Counted from the first letter of the stretch, positions 34,759 through 43,904 are shown. The stretch is 64,000 nucleotides of DNA from Pseudomonas reactans (GCF_013385825.1 NZ_JACAPG010000023.1:96367-160366); one strand, 5' to 3'. A program made the numbers and translations. The notes: generated from the sequence alone by a model not told the origin.

Positions 34759-35295
34759 ATGGCAGAATTGACCACGTTGGCCCGACCTTACGCTAAGGCA
34801 GCCTTCGAGCACGCCCAGGCCCACCAGCAGCTGGCCTCTTGGTCAGCCATGCTCGGCCTGGCTGCAGCAGTGTCGCAAGACGACACCATGCAGCGCGTGC
34901 TCAAGGCCCCGCGACTGACGAGCGCAGACAAGGCCGCCACTTTTATTGAAGTGTGCGGCGACAAGTTCGATGTGAAAGTGCAGAACTTCATCCACGTCGT
35001 TGCCGAAAACGACCGTCTCCTGCTTCTGCCGGAGATTGCCGCTCTGTTCGACCTGTACAAGGCCGAGCAAGAGAAGTCGGTAGACGTTGAAGTGACCAGT
35101 GCTTTCGCATTGAACCAAGAACAGCAAGACAAACTCGCCAAGGTTCTCAGTGCACGACTCGACCGGGAAGTGCGCCTGCAAGTTGCGGAAGACAAGTCCC
35201 TCATTGGGGGCATTGTTATTCGCGCCGGCGACCTGGTTATCGATGGCTCGATTCGCGGCAAACTCGCGAATCTTGCCGAAGCATTGAAATCTTGA
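34759..35295 (+). CDS. atpH: ATP synthase F1 subunit delta
   Basis: Connects the F1 head to the b-stalk (OSCP homologue). The 178 residues start AELTTLARPYAKAAFEHAQ, the conserved RPYAxAxFE signature, and end in the segment GGIVIRAGDLVIDGSIRGKL shared by the family. It sits between atpF and atpA with gaps of 12 and 21 bases. Confidence 0.97.
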   Translation: MAELTTLARPYAKAAFEHAQAHQQLASWSAMLGLAAAVSQDDTMQRVLKAPRLTSADKAATFIEVCGDKFDVKVQNFIHVVAENDRLLLLPEIAALFDLYKAEQEKSVDVEVTSAFALNQEQQDKLAKVLSARLDREVRLQVAEDKSLIGGIVIRAGDLVIDGSIRGKLANLAEALKS

Positions 35296-35316
35296 GTTTG
35301 AAGGGGCAGCAGAGCA

Positions 35317-36861
35317 ATGCAGCAACTCAATCCTTCCGAAATAAGTGAAATTATCAAGGGCCGCATCGACAAGCTCGATGTGACCTCCCAAGCCCGTAAC
35401 GAAGGCACTGTCGTCAGCGTATCTGACGGTATCGTGCGGATTCACGGTCTGGCCGACGTAATGTCCGGCGAGATGATCGAGTTTCCGGGCGGCGTCTTCG
35501 GTATGGCCCTCAACCTGGAGCAGGACTCCGTAGGTGCCGTTATCCTGGGCGCTTACCAGTCTCTGGCTGAAGGCATGAGCGCCAAGTGCACTGGCCGCAT
35601 CCTGGAGGTTCCGGTTGGTAAGGAACTGCTGGGTCGCGTAGTCGACGCACTGGGTAACCCTGTTGACGGCAAAGGTCCGCTGGGCAACACCGAGACCGAC
35701 GCGGTCGAGAAAGTTGCTCCAGGCGTGATCTGGCGTAAGTCGGTAGACCAGCCTGTACAGACTGGCTACAAGGCTGTCGATGCCATGATCCCTGTCGGCC
35801 GTGGCCAGCGTGAGCTGATCATCGGTGACCGTCAGATCGGTAAAACCGCTCTGGCGATCGACGCGATCATCAACCAGAAAGACAGCGGCATTTTCTGCGT
35901 CTACGTAGCCATCGGTCAGAAGCAATCGACCATCGCCAACGTGGTTCGCAAGCTGGAAGAGAACGGCGCACTGAAAAACACGATCATCGTGGCTGCCAGT
36001 GCTTCGGAATCGCCTGCACTGCAATACCTGGCACCGTATGCCGGTTGCACCATGGGTGAATTCTTCCGCGACCGCGGTGAAGACGCGCTGATCGTTTATG
36101 ACGATCTGTCCAAGCAAGCAGTGGCTTACCGCCAGATTTCCCTGCTGCTGCGCCGTCCACCAGGCCGTGAAGCTTACCCAGGCGACGTGTTCTATCTCCA
36201 CTCCCGTCTGCTGGAGCGCGCATCCCGCGTTTCGGAAGAGTACGTAGAGAAGTTCACCAACGGCGCAGTGACCGGCAAAACCGGTTCCCTGACCGCACTG
36301 CCGATCATCGAAACCCAGGCTGGCGACGTTTCCGCGTTCGTTCCGACCAACGTGATTTCCATCACCGACGGTCAGATCTTCCTGGAATCGGCCATGTTCA
36401 ACTCGGGCATCCGCCCTGCAGTGAACGCCGGTGTTTCGGTATCCCGTGTGGGTGGTGCCGCTCAGACCAAGATCATCAAGAAGCTCTCCGGTGGTATCCG
36501 TACCGCTCTGGCTCAGTACCGTGAACTGGCGGCATTCGCCCAGTTCGCTTCTGACCTGGACGAAGCGACCCGTAAGCAACTTGAGCATGGTCAGCGCGTT
36601 ACCGAGCTGATGAAGCAGAAGCAATACGCCCCAATGTCGATCGCTGACATGGCGTTGTCGCTGTATGCCGCTGAGCGTGGGTTCCTGACTGACGTCGAAA
36701 TCGCCAAGGTCGGCAGCTTTGAACAAGCGCTGATTGCTTACTTCAACCGCGATCACGCCGACTTGTTGGCCAAGATCAACGTGAAGGGTGACTTCAATGA
36801 CGAAATCGACGCTGGCCTCAAAGCCGGTATCGAGAAGTTCAAGGCCACCCAAACCTGGTAA
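35317..36861 (+). CDS. atpA: ATP synthase F1 subunit alpha
   Basis: Non-catalytic nucleotide-binding subunit of the alpha3-beta3 hexamer. The 514 residues start QQLNPSEISEIIKGRID. Walker A is GDRQIGKTA (about 169-177). The arginine finger lies in the SRVGGAAQTKIIKKLSGG region (VSVSRVGGAAQ). Full length. A stem-loop (36868-36889) separates it from atpG. The minus-strand open frame across this gene is a codon-bias shadow. Confidence 0.99.
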   Translation: MQQLNPSEISEIIKGRIDKLDVTSQARNEGTVVSVSDGIVRIHGLADVMSGEMIEFPGGVFGMALNLEQDSVGAVILGAYQSLAEGMSAKCTGRILEVPVGKELLGRVVDALGNPVDGKGPLGNTETDAVEKVAPGVIWRKSVDQPVQTGYKAVDAMIPVGRGQRELIIGDRQIGKTALAIDAIINQKDSGIFCVYVAIGQKQSTIANVVRKLEENGALKNTIIVAASASESPALQYLAPYAGCTMGEFFRDRGEDALIVYDDLSKQAVAYRQISLLLRRPPGREAYPGDVFYLHSRLLERASRVSEEYVEKFTNGAVTGKTGSLTALPIIETQAGDVSAFVPTNVISITDGQIFLESAMFNSGIRPAVNAGVSVSRVGGAAQTKIIKKLSGGIRTALAQYRELAAFAQFASDLDEATRKQLEHGQRVTELMKQKQYAPMSIADMALSLYAAERGFLTDVEIAKVGSFEQALIAYFNRDHADLLAKINVKGDFNDEIDAGLKAGIEKFKATQTW

Positions 36862-36867
36862 GCCGCA

Positions 36868-36889
36868 GCGGGAGCCGCAAGGCTCCCGC
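36868..36889 (+). promoter_or_regulatory. Intercistronic stem-loop atpA-atpG
   Basis: Perfect 9-bp GC-rich stem GCGGGAGCC / GGCTCCCGC with a GCAA tetraloop and no U-tract. It is therefore more likely an mRNA processing or stability element than a terminator. It lies where stoichiometry drops from three alpha to one gamma. Confidence 0.7.
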
Positions 36890-36911
36890 TTGCTAACCTG
36901 ATAGGTGTTAC

Positions 36912-37772
36912 ATGGCAGGCGCAAAAGAGATTCGCAGTAAGATTGCGAGCATCAAAAGCACGCAAAAAATTACCAGCGCCATGGAAAAAGTGGCGGTCAG
37001 CAAAATGCGCAAGGCACAAATGCGCATGGCTGCTAGCCGTCCTTATGCGGAGCGTATCCGCCAGGTAATTGGGCATCTGGCCAACGCCAACCCGGAATAC
37101 CGCCACCCCTTCATGATCGAGCGCGAAGTAAAGCGTGTGGGTTATGTGGTTGTGAGCAGTGACCGTGGTTTGTGCGGTGGTTTGAATACCAACCTGTTCA
37201 AGGCCCTGGTCAAGGACATGGCGGTAAACCGCGAACAAGGCGTCGAGATCGATCTGTGTGTTGTTGGTAGCAAGGGTGCGGCCTTTTTCCGCAACTTCGG
37301 CGGTAACGTCGTAGCAGCTATCAGCCACCTGGGTGAAGAGCCGTCGATCAATGATTTGATCGGCAGTGTGAAGGTGATGCTGGATGCATACCTGGAAGGC
37401 CGGATTGACCGCCTCTCCGTGGTATCCAACAAGTTCATCAACACCATGACCCAGCAGCCAACCGTGGAGCAATTGATTCCACTGGTGGCGACTCCGGATC
37501 AGGAACTCAAGCACCACTGGGACTACCTCTACGAACCAGACGCCAAAGAGCTGCTTGACGGCTTGATGGTGCGCTACGTGGAGTCGCAGGTGTACCAGGC
37601 GGTGGTCGAGAACAACGCAGCTGAACAAGCGGCGCGGATGATCGCGATGAAAAACGCTACCGATAACGCCGGTGATCTGATCAGCGATTTGCAGCTGATC
37701 TACAACAAGGCGCGTCAGGCTGCGATCACCCAAGAGATCTCGGAAATCGTCGGCGGCGCTGCCGCGGTTTAA
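36912..37772 (+). CDS. atpG: ATP synthase F1 subunit gamma
   Basis: Central rotor shaft. The 286 residues consist of the N-terminal helix AGAKEIRSKIASIKSTQKIT, a Rossmann-like middle (VVSSDRGLCGGLNTNLF) and the C-terminal helix with RMIAMKNATDNAGDLISDLQ then YNKARQAAITQEISEIVGGA. All are family signatures. It is 28 bases before atpD. Confidence 0.98.
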   Translation: MAGAKEIRSKIASIKSTQKITSAMEKVAVSKMRKAQMRMAASRPYAERIRQVIGHLANANPEYRHPFMIEREVKRVGYVVVSSDRGLCGGLNTNLFKALVKDMAVNREQGVEIDLCVVGSKGAAFFRNFGGNVVAAISHLGEEPSINDLIGSVKVMLDAYLEGRIDRLSVVSNKFINTMTQQPTVEQLIPLVATPDQELKHHWDYLYEPDAKELLDGLMVRYVESQVYQAVVENNAAEQAARMIAMKNATDNAGDLISDLQLIYNKARQAAITQEISEIVGGAAAV

Positions 37773-37799
37773 CGGTTCAAATATTCAGAGGATCCAGCT

Positions 37800-39176
37800 A
37801 TGAGTAGCGGACGTATCGTTCAAATCATCGGCGCCGTTATCGACGTGGAATTTCCACGCGACAGCGTACCGAGCATCTACAACGCGCTGAAAGTACAAGG
37901 CGCGGACACTACTCTGGAAGTTCAGCAGCAGCTGGGCGACGGCGTAGTTCGTACCATTGCGATGGGTTCCACCGAAGGCTTGAAGCGCGGTCTGGACGTT
38001 GTCGACTCTGGCGCAGCCATCTCCGTACCGGTCGGTAAAGCGACCCTGGGCCGGATCATGGACGTACTGGGCAACCCGATTGACGAAGCGGGTCCGATCG
38101 ACACCGAAGAGCGTTGGGGCATTCACCGTCCAGCACCTTCGTTCGCGGAACAAGCTGGCGGCAACGACCTGCTGGAAACCGGCATCAAGGTTATCGACCT
38201 GGTCTGCCCGTTCGCCAAAGGCGGTAAAGTCGGTCTGTTCGGTGGTGCCGGTGTAGGCAAGACCGTAAACATGATGGAACTGATCCGTAACATCGCCATC
38301 GAGCACAGCGGTTACTCCGTGTTCGCCGGTGTGGGTGAGCGTACCCGTGAGGGTAACGACTTCTACCACGAGATGAAGGACTCCAACGTTCTGGACAAAG
38401 TGGCACTGGTTTACGGTCAGATGAACGAGCCGCCGGGTAACCGTCTGCGCGTAGCACTGACCGGCCTGACCATGGCCGAGAAGTTCCGTGACGAAGGTAA
38501 CGACGTTCTGCTGTTCGTCGACAACATCTACCGTTACACCTTGGCCGGTACTGAAGTATCCGCACTGCTGGGCCGTATGCCTTCCGCAGTAGGTTACCAG
38601 CCGACCCTGGCTGAAGAGATGGGCGTTCTGCAAGAACGTATCACTTCGACCAAGGAAGGTTCGATCACGTCGATCCAAGCGGTATACGTACCTGCGGATG
38701 ACTTGACCGACCCGTCGCCAGCGACCACCTTCGCCCACTTGGACGCCACCGTCGTTCTGTCCCGTGACATCGCTTCCCTGGGTATTTACCCAGCGGTCGA
38801 TCCACTCGACTCGACTTCGCGCCAGCTGGACCCGAACGTGATCGGCCAGGAGCACTACGACACCGCTCGCGGCGTTCAGTACGTGCTGCAGCGTTACAAA
38901 GAACTGAAGGACATCATTGCGATCCTGGGTATGGACGAGCTGTCGGAAGCCGACAAGCAGTTGGTAAACCGTGCTCGTAAGATCCAGCGTTTCTTGTCGC
39001 AGCCGTTCTTCGTGGCTGAAGTCTTCACCGGTGCATCGGGTAAATACGTTTCCCTGAAAGACACCATTGCTGGCTTCAAAGGCATCCTCAACGGTGACTA
39101 CGACCACCTGCCAGAACAAGCGTTCTACATGGTCGGCGGCATCGAAGAAGCGATCGAGAAAGCCAAGAAACTGTAA
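37800..39176 (+). CDS. atpD: ATP synthase F1 subunit beta
   Basis: Catalytic subunit. The 458 residues include Walker A GGAGVGKTVNMMELI, the catalytic Glu in GVGERTREGNDFYHEM, Walker B VLLFVDNIYRYTLAG and the DELSEADKQ loop (DELSEE-like) near residue 380. Note DNIYRYTLAG rather than the commoner DNIYRFTLAG; Tyr at that position is also found in other pseudomonads. A short tetraloop hairpin separates it from atpC. Confidence 0.99.
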   Translation: MSSGRIVQIIGAVIDVEFPRDSVPSIYNALKVQGADTTLEVQQQLGDGVVRTIAMGSTEGLKRGLDVVDSGAAISVPVGKATLGRIMDVLGNPIDEAGPIDTEERWGIHRPAPSFAEQAGGNDLLETGIKVIDLVCPFAKGGKVGLFGGAGVGKTVNMMELIRNIAIEHSGYSVFAGVGERTREGNDFYHEMKDSNVLDKVALVYGQMNEPPGNRLRVALTGLTMAEKFRDEGNDVLLFVDNIYRYTLAGTEVSALLGRMPSAVGYQPTLAEEMGVLQERITSTKEGSITSIQAVYVPADDLTDPSPATTFAHLDATVVLSRDIASLGIYPAVDPLDSTSRQLDPNVIGQEHYDTARGVQYVLQRYKELKDIIAILGMDELSEADKQLVNRARKIQRFLSQPFFVAEVFTGASGKYVSLKDTIAGFKGILNGDYDHLPEQAFYMVGGIEEAIEKAKKL

Positions 39177-39181
39177 TCCAG

Positions 39182-39199
39182 GCGCCCGGAAACGGGCGC
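39182..39199 (+). promoter_or_regulatory. Intercistronic stem-loop atpD-atpC
   Basis: Perfect 7-bp stem GCGCCCG / CGGGCGC capped by a GAAA (GNRA) tetraloop, no U-tract. It lies where stoichiometry drops from three beta to one epsilon. Confidence 0.7.
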
Positions 39200-39220
39200 T
39201 CATCAGGTTGAGGCAATCAG

Positions 39221-39637
39221 ATGGCTATGACAGTCCATTGCGATATCGTCAGCGCGGAAGGGGAAATCTTCTCCGGTCTGGTAGAGATGGTGATTGCACA
39301 CGGCGAACTCGGTGACCTTGGTATTGCCATGGGTCACGCGCCGTTGATCACCAGCTTGAAGCCAGGTCCGATCACTCTGACCAAGCAAGGCGGGGAAAAA
39401 GAGGTGTTTTACATCTCGGGTGGTTTCCTCGAGGTTCAGCCGAACATGGTCAAGGTACTTGCCGACACCGTGCAACGTGCTGGCGACCTGGATGAAGCCT
39501 CCGCTCAGGAAGCCGTCAAGGCTGCTGAGAAGGCCCTGAATGAAAAGGGTGCGGACTTCGACTACAGCGCTGCTGCTGTACGTCTGGCCGAGGCTGCAGC
39601 TCAGCTGCGCACGCTCCAGCAGATCCGCAAGAAGTAA
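39221..39637 (+). CDS. atpC: ATP synthase F1 subunit epsilon
   Basis: Rotor subunit and intrinsic inhibitor of ATP hydrolysis. The 138 residues comprise an N-terminal beta-sandwich (MTVHCDIVSAEGEIFSG; GHAPLITSLKPG; FYISGGFLEVQPNMVKVLAD) and a C-terminal helical hairpin (about 90-135) that can insert into the head. ATG 39221 is used; ATG 39227 is possible. It ends the operon, followed by a terminator. Confidence 0.97.
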   Translation: MAMTVHCDIVSAEGEIFSGLVEMVIAHGELGDLGIAMGHAPLITSLKPGPITLTKQGGEKEVFYISGGFLEVQPNMVKVLADTVQRAGDLDEASAQEAVKAAEKALNEKGADFDYSAAAVRLAEAAAQLRTLQQIRKK

Positions 39638-39671
39638 GCGGCCATGCCGTCATGCTTCAAGCGCGATTGAT

Positions 39672-39709
39672 TAAAAAGGGTAGCCTCGGCTACCCTTTTT
39701 CTTTTTTTG
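39672..39709 (+). terminator. Terminator of the atp operon
   Basis: Stem AAAAAGGGTAGCC / GGCTACCCTTTTT with a three-base loop, followed by a long T-run. Confidence 0.93.
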
Positions 39710-39760
39710 CAAAACACTTCTCTGGTCTGAAGCCGGACCGCCTAGGATTGGTAGCCACTC

Positions 39761-41128
39761 ATGTCTCTTGAAATCGTCATTCTCGCCGCAGGCCAGGGCA
39801 CCCGTATGCGTTCGGCCCTGCCCAAGGTGCTGCACCCGGTTGCCGGCAATTCCATGTTGGGCCATGTTATCCACAGCGCCCGGCAGCTCGACCCACAGCG
39901 CATTCACGTGGTGATCGGTCACGGTGCCGATGCGGTGCGTGAACGCCTCGCCGCGGACGATTTGAATTTCGTATTGCAAGACAAACAACTGGGCACCGGC
40001 CACGCCACCGCTCAAGCCGTGCCCTTCATCAGCGCCGACACCGTGCTGATTCTCTACGGTGACGTGCCGCTGATCGAAGTCGAAACCCTGCAACGCCTGC
40101 TCAAGCACGTCGTGCCTGGCCAGATGGGCCTGCTGACGGTTGAACTGGATGATCCCACCGGTTATGGGCGCATCGTGCGTAACGCTGATGGCAAGGTTGC
40201 CGCTATCGTTGAGCACAAAGATGCCAGCGAAGCCCAGCGCGCCATTACCGAGGGCAACACGGGGATCCTGGCGGTCCCTGCCGATAAGCTCGGCGATTGG
40301 ATGAGCCGTCTGTCCAATAACAACGCCCAGGGCGAGTACTACCTGACCGACGTCATCGAGATGGCGGTAAGCGATGGCCTGTTGGTCGCCACCGAACAGC
40401 CTCACGACCCGATGGAAGTGCAGGGCGCCAACGACCGCAAGCAACTCGCCGAACTGGAGCGTCACTACCAATTGCGCGAAGGTCGCCGCCTGATGGCCCA
40501 AGGCGTGACGTTGCGCGACCCGGCACGCTTCGATGTACGGGGTGAAGTGACCGTTGGCCGCGATGTGCTGATCGACATCAACGTGATCCTCGAAGGCCGC
40601 GTGATCATCGAGGACGACGTGGTGATTGGCCCGAACTGTGTGATCAAGGACAGCACCCTGCGCAAAGGCGTGGTGGTCAAGGCCAACAGTCACCTAGACG
40701 GCGCAGTGATGGGTGAGGGCAGCGATGCAGGTCCATTTGCGCGCTTGCGCCCCGGCAGCGTGCTGGAAGCCAAGGCCCATGTGGGTAACTTCGTCGAGCT
40801 GAAAAATGCTCACCTGGGCGAAGGCGCCAAGGCGGGTCACCTGACTTACCTGGGCGATGCCGTCATCGGCGCGCGCACCAACATCGGCGCCGGCACCATC
40901 ACCTGCAACTACGACGGCGCCAACAAGCACCAGACCGTGCTGGGCGAAGACGTGTTCATCGGCTCGAATAATTCGCTGGTTGCCCCGGTGACAGTGGGCG
41001 ACGGCGCCACCACGGCCGCCGGTTCCACCATCAATCAGGATGTGGATAACTTGCAGCTCGGCGTAGCCCGCGCCCGCCAACGCAACATCGACGGCTGGAA
41101 GCGTCCGGTAAAAATCAAAAAGACCTGA
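39761..41128 (+). CDS. glmU: Bifunctional GlcNAc-1-P uridyltransferase / GlcN-1-P acetyltransferase
   Basis: Makes UDP-GlcNAc, precursor of peptidoglycan and LPS. The 455 residues comprise an N-terminal nucleotidyltransferase (LEIVILAAGQGTRMRSALPK; LYGDVPLIE) and a C-terminal left-handed beta-helix acetyltransferase with hexapeptide repeats from about residue 250 (VIGPNCVIKD; FVELKNAHLGEGAKAGHLTY; IGAGTITCNYDG). It sits with glmS (GlcN-6-P synthesis), the upstream enzyme, two genes on. Two DnaA nonamers are inside or overlapping the end (39867, 41041), with a third just after (41130). Confidence 0.98.
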   Translation: MSLEIVILAAGQGTRMRSALPKVLHPVAGNSMLGHVIHSARQLDPQRIHVVIGHGADAVRERLAADDLNFVLQDKQLGTGHATAQAVPFISADTVLILYGDVPLIEVETLQRLLKHVVPGQMGLLTVELDDPTGYGRIVRNADGKVAAIVEHKDASEAQRAITEGNTGILAVPADKLGDWMSRLSNNNAQGEYYLTDVIEMAVSDGLLVATEQPHDPMEVQGANDRKQLAELERHYQLREGRRLMAQGVTLRDPARFDVRGEVTVGRDVLIDINVILEGRVIIEDDVVIGPNCVIKDSTLRKGVVVKANSHLDGAVMGEGSDAGPFARLRPGSVLEAKAHVGNFVELKNAHLGEGAKAGHLTYLGDAVIGARTNIGAGTITCNYDGANKHQTVLGEDVFIGSNNSLVAPVTVGDGATTAAGSTINQDVDNLQLGVARARQRNIDGWKRPVKIKKT

Positions 41129-41146
41129 GTTATCCACATTCACTGA

Positions 41147-41180
41147 AACCTGTTGGCTTAACCACCCACAGGTTTTTTTA
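41147..41180 (+). terminator. Terminator after glmU
   Basis: Stem AAACCTGT / ACAGGTTT around a 13-base loop, followed by a T-run (TTTTTTTA). Confidence 0.8.
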
Positions 41181-41223
41181 TACCCGCATATTGACGATTT
41201 TCTCCGAATAGGTTTTGATTGCC

Positions 41224-41272
41224 TTCGTTATCTTTCGAAACGAAACTTAAAGCCAAAATGTCGAAACGAAAT
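41224..41272 (+). promoter_or_regulatory. Putative autoregulatory operators of the DeoR-type gene
   Basis: TCGAAACGAAA occurs twice (41235-41245 and 41261-41271), 26 bases apart; the second copy forms codons 2-5 of the gene. TTCGTT (41224-41229) and AACGAA (41240-41245) also form an inverted repeat. TTCG-rich repeats are typical DeoR/GlpR operator material. Confidence 0.55.
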
Positions 41273-42025
41273 ACCCCCCAACGACGCCACAACATCCTGA
41301 CCTTGCTCAATGAACAGGGCGAAGTCAGCGTGGACGAGTTGGCCAAGCGTTTCGAAACTTCGGAAGTTACGATCCGCAAGGACCTGGCCGCCCTCGAAAG
41401 TAACGGCCTGTTGCTGCGCCGCTACGGTGGCGCCATCACCATGCCCCAAGAACTGGTGGGCGACGCAACCCAACCCATCTCGGTGTACAAGCGCGCCATC
41501 GCCCGTGCCGCCGTGATGCGTCTGCGTGAACATGCGCGCATCATCATCGACAGCGGCAGCACCACCGCCGCCATGATTCCCGAGTTGGGCCACCAGCCCG
41601 GCCTGGTGGTGATGACCAACTCCCTGCACGTCGCCCGCGCGTTGAGCGAACTTGAACACGAACCGGTGCTGCTGATGACCGGCGGTACCTGGGACCCGCA
41701 TTCGGACTCGTTCCAGGGCCAGGTCGCCGAGCAAGTGCTGCGTTCCTATGATTTTGACCAGCTGTTTATCGGCGCCGATGGCATCGATCTGCAACGCGGC
41801 ACCACCACCTTCAATGAATTGCTGGGCTTGAGCCGCGTCATGGCCGAGGTCGCCCGGGAAGTGGTGGTCATGGTCGAATCCGACAAGATCGGCCGCAAGA
41901 TTCCCAACCTGGAACTGCCCTGGAGCAGCGTCCATACCCTTATCACCGATGATCGCCTGCCGCCTGAGGCCCGCGACCAGATCCAAGCCCGCGGCATTAC
42001 GCTGATATGCGCGGCAATCATCTAG
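41258..42025 (+). CDS. DeoR/GlpR-family transcriptional regulator
   Basis: About 255 residues. An N-terminal winged HTH (RRHNILTLLNEQGEVSVDEL, ETSEVTIRKDLAALESNGLL, RRYGGA) is followed by the DeoR sugar-phosphate sensor domain (IIDSGSTTAAMIPEL; MTNSLHVARALSE; FIGADGIDLQRGTTTFNE). ATG 41258 is chosen over an upstream start at 41219 that lacks conservation. The gene lies between glmU and glmS and ends 10 bases before glmS, so it probably senses an amino-sugar phosphate and controls glmS and itself. This is inferred from position. Confidence 0.9.
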   Translation: MSKRNTPQRRHNILTLLNEQGEVSVDELAKRFETSEVTIRKDLAALESNGLLLRRYGGAITMPQELVGDATQPISVYKRAIARAAVMRLREHARIIIDSGSTTAAMIPELGHQPGLVVMTNSLHVARALSELEHEPVLLMTGGTWDPHSDSFQGQVAEQVLRSYDFDQLFIGADGIDLQRGTTTFNELLGLSRVMAEVAREVVVMVESDKIGRKIPNLELPWSSVHTLITDDRLPPEARDQIQARGITLICAAII

Positions 42026-42035
42026 GAGAAACACC

Positions 42036-43868
42036 ATGTGTGGCATCGTAGGCGCAGTCGCTGAACGCAACATTACCCCGATCCTGATCGAAGGCCTCAA
42101 GCGCCTGGAATACCGCGGCTATGACAGCGCCGGTGTGGCGGTCTTCACCAACGCCGGCAAGCTGGAGCGCATGCGCCGTCCGGGCAAGGTCAGCGAGTTG
42201 GAGCAGGCCCTGGCCGGCGAGCCGCTGGTTGGCCGTCTGGGTATCGCCCACACCCGTTGGGCGACCCACGGTGCGCCGTGCGAACGCAACGCTCACCCGC
42301 ACTTTTCCGGCGACCTCGCCGTGGTGCACAACGGCATTATCGAAAACCACGAAGTGTTGCGCGAACAACTGAAAGGCCTGGGCTACGTGTTCACCTCGGA
42401 CACCGACACCGAAGTCATCGCCCACTTGCTCAATCACAAGCTCAAGGATCATAGCGACTTGACCACCGCCCTCAAGGCCACGGTCAAAGAACTGCACGGC
42501 GCCTATGGCCTGGCCGTGGTCAGTGCGAGCCAACCGGACCGCGTGGTTGCCGCTCGCAGTGGCAGCCCGTTGGTGATCGGCTTGGGCCTGGGAGAAAACT
42601 TCCTTGCCTCCGACCAACTGGCCCTGCGCCAGGTCACCGACCGCTTCATGTACCTGGAAGAAGGCGATATCGCTGACATCCGCCGTGAAAGCGTGCAGAT
42701 CTGGGACGTCAACGGTCAATCCGTCGAGCGCGAAGCCGTGCAATACCGCGACGGCGCCGAAGCCGCCGACAAAGGCGAATACCGTCACTTCATGCTCAAG
42801 GAAATCCACGAGCAACCGTCCGTGGTGCAGCGCACTTTGGAAGGTCGCCTGAGCCAGAACCAAGTGCTGGTCAACGCCTTCGGCCCACAGGCCGCCGAGC
42901 TGTTCGCCAAAGTGCGCAACGTGCAGATCGTCGCCTGCGGCACCAGCTACCACGCCGGCATGGTTGCGCGTTACTGGCTGGAAGAACTGGCCGGCATCCC
43001 GTGCCAGGTCGAAGTCGCCAGCGAGTTCCGCTACCGCAAGGTGGTGGTGCAGCCCGACACCCTGTTCGTGACCATCTCCCAGTCCGGCGAAACTGCCGAT
43101 ACCCTGGCCGCCCTGCGCAATGCCAAGGAGCTGGGCTTCCTGGCCAGCCTGGCGATCTGCAACGTCAGCATCAGCTCCCTGGTGCGTGAATCCGACCTGA
43201 CCCTGTTGACCCAAGCCGGTCGCGAAATCGGCGTGGCATCCACCAAAGCCTTCACCACCCAGTTGGTGGGTTTGCTGCTGCTGACCCTGTCCCTGGGTCA
43301 AGTGCGCGGCACCCTGGCCGAAGGCGTCGAAGCCACCCTGGTCGAAGAATTACGCCGCCTGCCAACCCGCCTGGGCGAAGCCCTGGCCATGGACAGCACC
43401 GTGGAAAAAGTCGCCGAGCTGTTCGCCGACAAGAACCACACCCTGTTCCTCGGCCGTGGCGCGCAATACCCAGTGGCGATGGAAGGTTCGCTCAAACTCA
43501 AGGAAATCTCGTATATCCACGCCGAAGCCTACCCGGCCGGCGAACTCAAGCACGGCCCATTGGCCCTGGTGGATGACGACATGCCGGTGGTCACCGTGGC
43601 GCCGAACAACGAGCTGCTGGAAAAGCTCAAGTCCAACCTGCAGGAAGTCCGCGCCCGTGGCGGTCAACTGGTGGTGTTCGCCGACGAAAAAGCTGGCATG
43701 ACCAACGGCGAAGGCACTCACGTCATCAACATGCCGCACATCAACGACACCCTGTCGCCGATCCTCTACACCATCCCGCTGCAGTTGCTCTCGTATTACG
43801 TCGCCGTGCTCAAGGGTACTGACGTCGACCAGCCGCGTAACCTGGCGAAGTCGGTGACCGTGGAGTAA
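42036..43868 (+). CDS. glmS: Glutamine-fructose-6-phosphate aminotransferase
   Basis: Makes glucosamine-6-phosphate from Fru-6-P and glutamine. The 610 residues start CGIVGAVAERNITPILIEGL after the initiator Met, with Cys2 as the N-terminal nucleophile of the class II glutaminase domain. Two SIS isomerase domains follow (CGTSYHAGMVARYWLEEL; SQSGETADTLAALR; EAYPAGELKHGPLAL), ending NLAKSVTVE. Directly downstream of the DeoR-type regulator. No riboswitch-like leader is possible in the 10-base gap. The attTn7 site, normally in the end of glmS, should be the last codons, but no Tn7-like element is present. Confidence 0.98.
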   Translation: MCGIVGAVAERNITPILIEGLKRLEYRGYDSAGVAVFTNAGKLERMRRPGKVSELEQALAGEPLVGRLGIAHTRWATHGAPCERNAHPHFSGDLAVVHNGIIENHEVLREQLKGLGYVFTSDTDTEVIAHLLNHKLKDHSDLTTALKATVKELHGAYGLAVVSASQPDRVVAARSGSPLVIGLGLGENFLASDQLALRQVTDRFMYLEEGDIADIRRESVQIWDVNGQSVEREAVQYRDGAEAADKGEYRHFMLKEIHEQPSVVQRTLEGRLSQNQVLVNAFGPQAAELFAKVRNVQIVACGTSYHAGMVARYWLEELAGIPCQVEVASEFRYRKVVVQPDTLFVTISQSGETADTLAALRNAKELGFLASLAICNVSISSLVRESDLTLLTQAGREIGVASTKAFTTQLVGLLLLTLSLGQVRGTLAEGVEATLVEELRRLPTRLGEALAMDSTVEKVAELFADKNHTLFLGRGAQYPVAMEGSLKLKEISYIHAEAYPAGELKHGPLALVDDDMPVVTVAPNNELLEKLKSNLQEVRARGGQLVVFADEKAGMTNGEGTHVINMPHINDTLSPILYTIPLQLLSYYVAVLKGTDVDQPRNLAKSVTVE

Positions 43869-43878
43869 TCCGCCACAT

Positions 43879-43904
43879 CCTGGAGGCCCGCCCGGGTCTC
43901 CAGG
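43879..43904 (+). terminator. Stem-loop after glmS
   Basis: Almost perfect 12-bp stem, CCTGGAGGCCCG / CGGGTCTCCAGG with one G-U pair and a CC loop, 10 bases after the glmS stop. There is no U-tract, so it may be a 3' stabilising or rho-assisted end. Confidence 0.55.

Noticed and set aside
34843..36924. 693-codon minus-strand open frame opposite atpA
   Set aside because: Antisense shadow of atpA and its neighbours; low complexity without recognisable domain.
39900..39916. CACGTG motifs elsewhere (for example 6435, 12858, 27030, 39906, 57345)
   Set aside because: Only the 6-bp core of parS is present, without TGTTC/GAACA arms.
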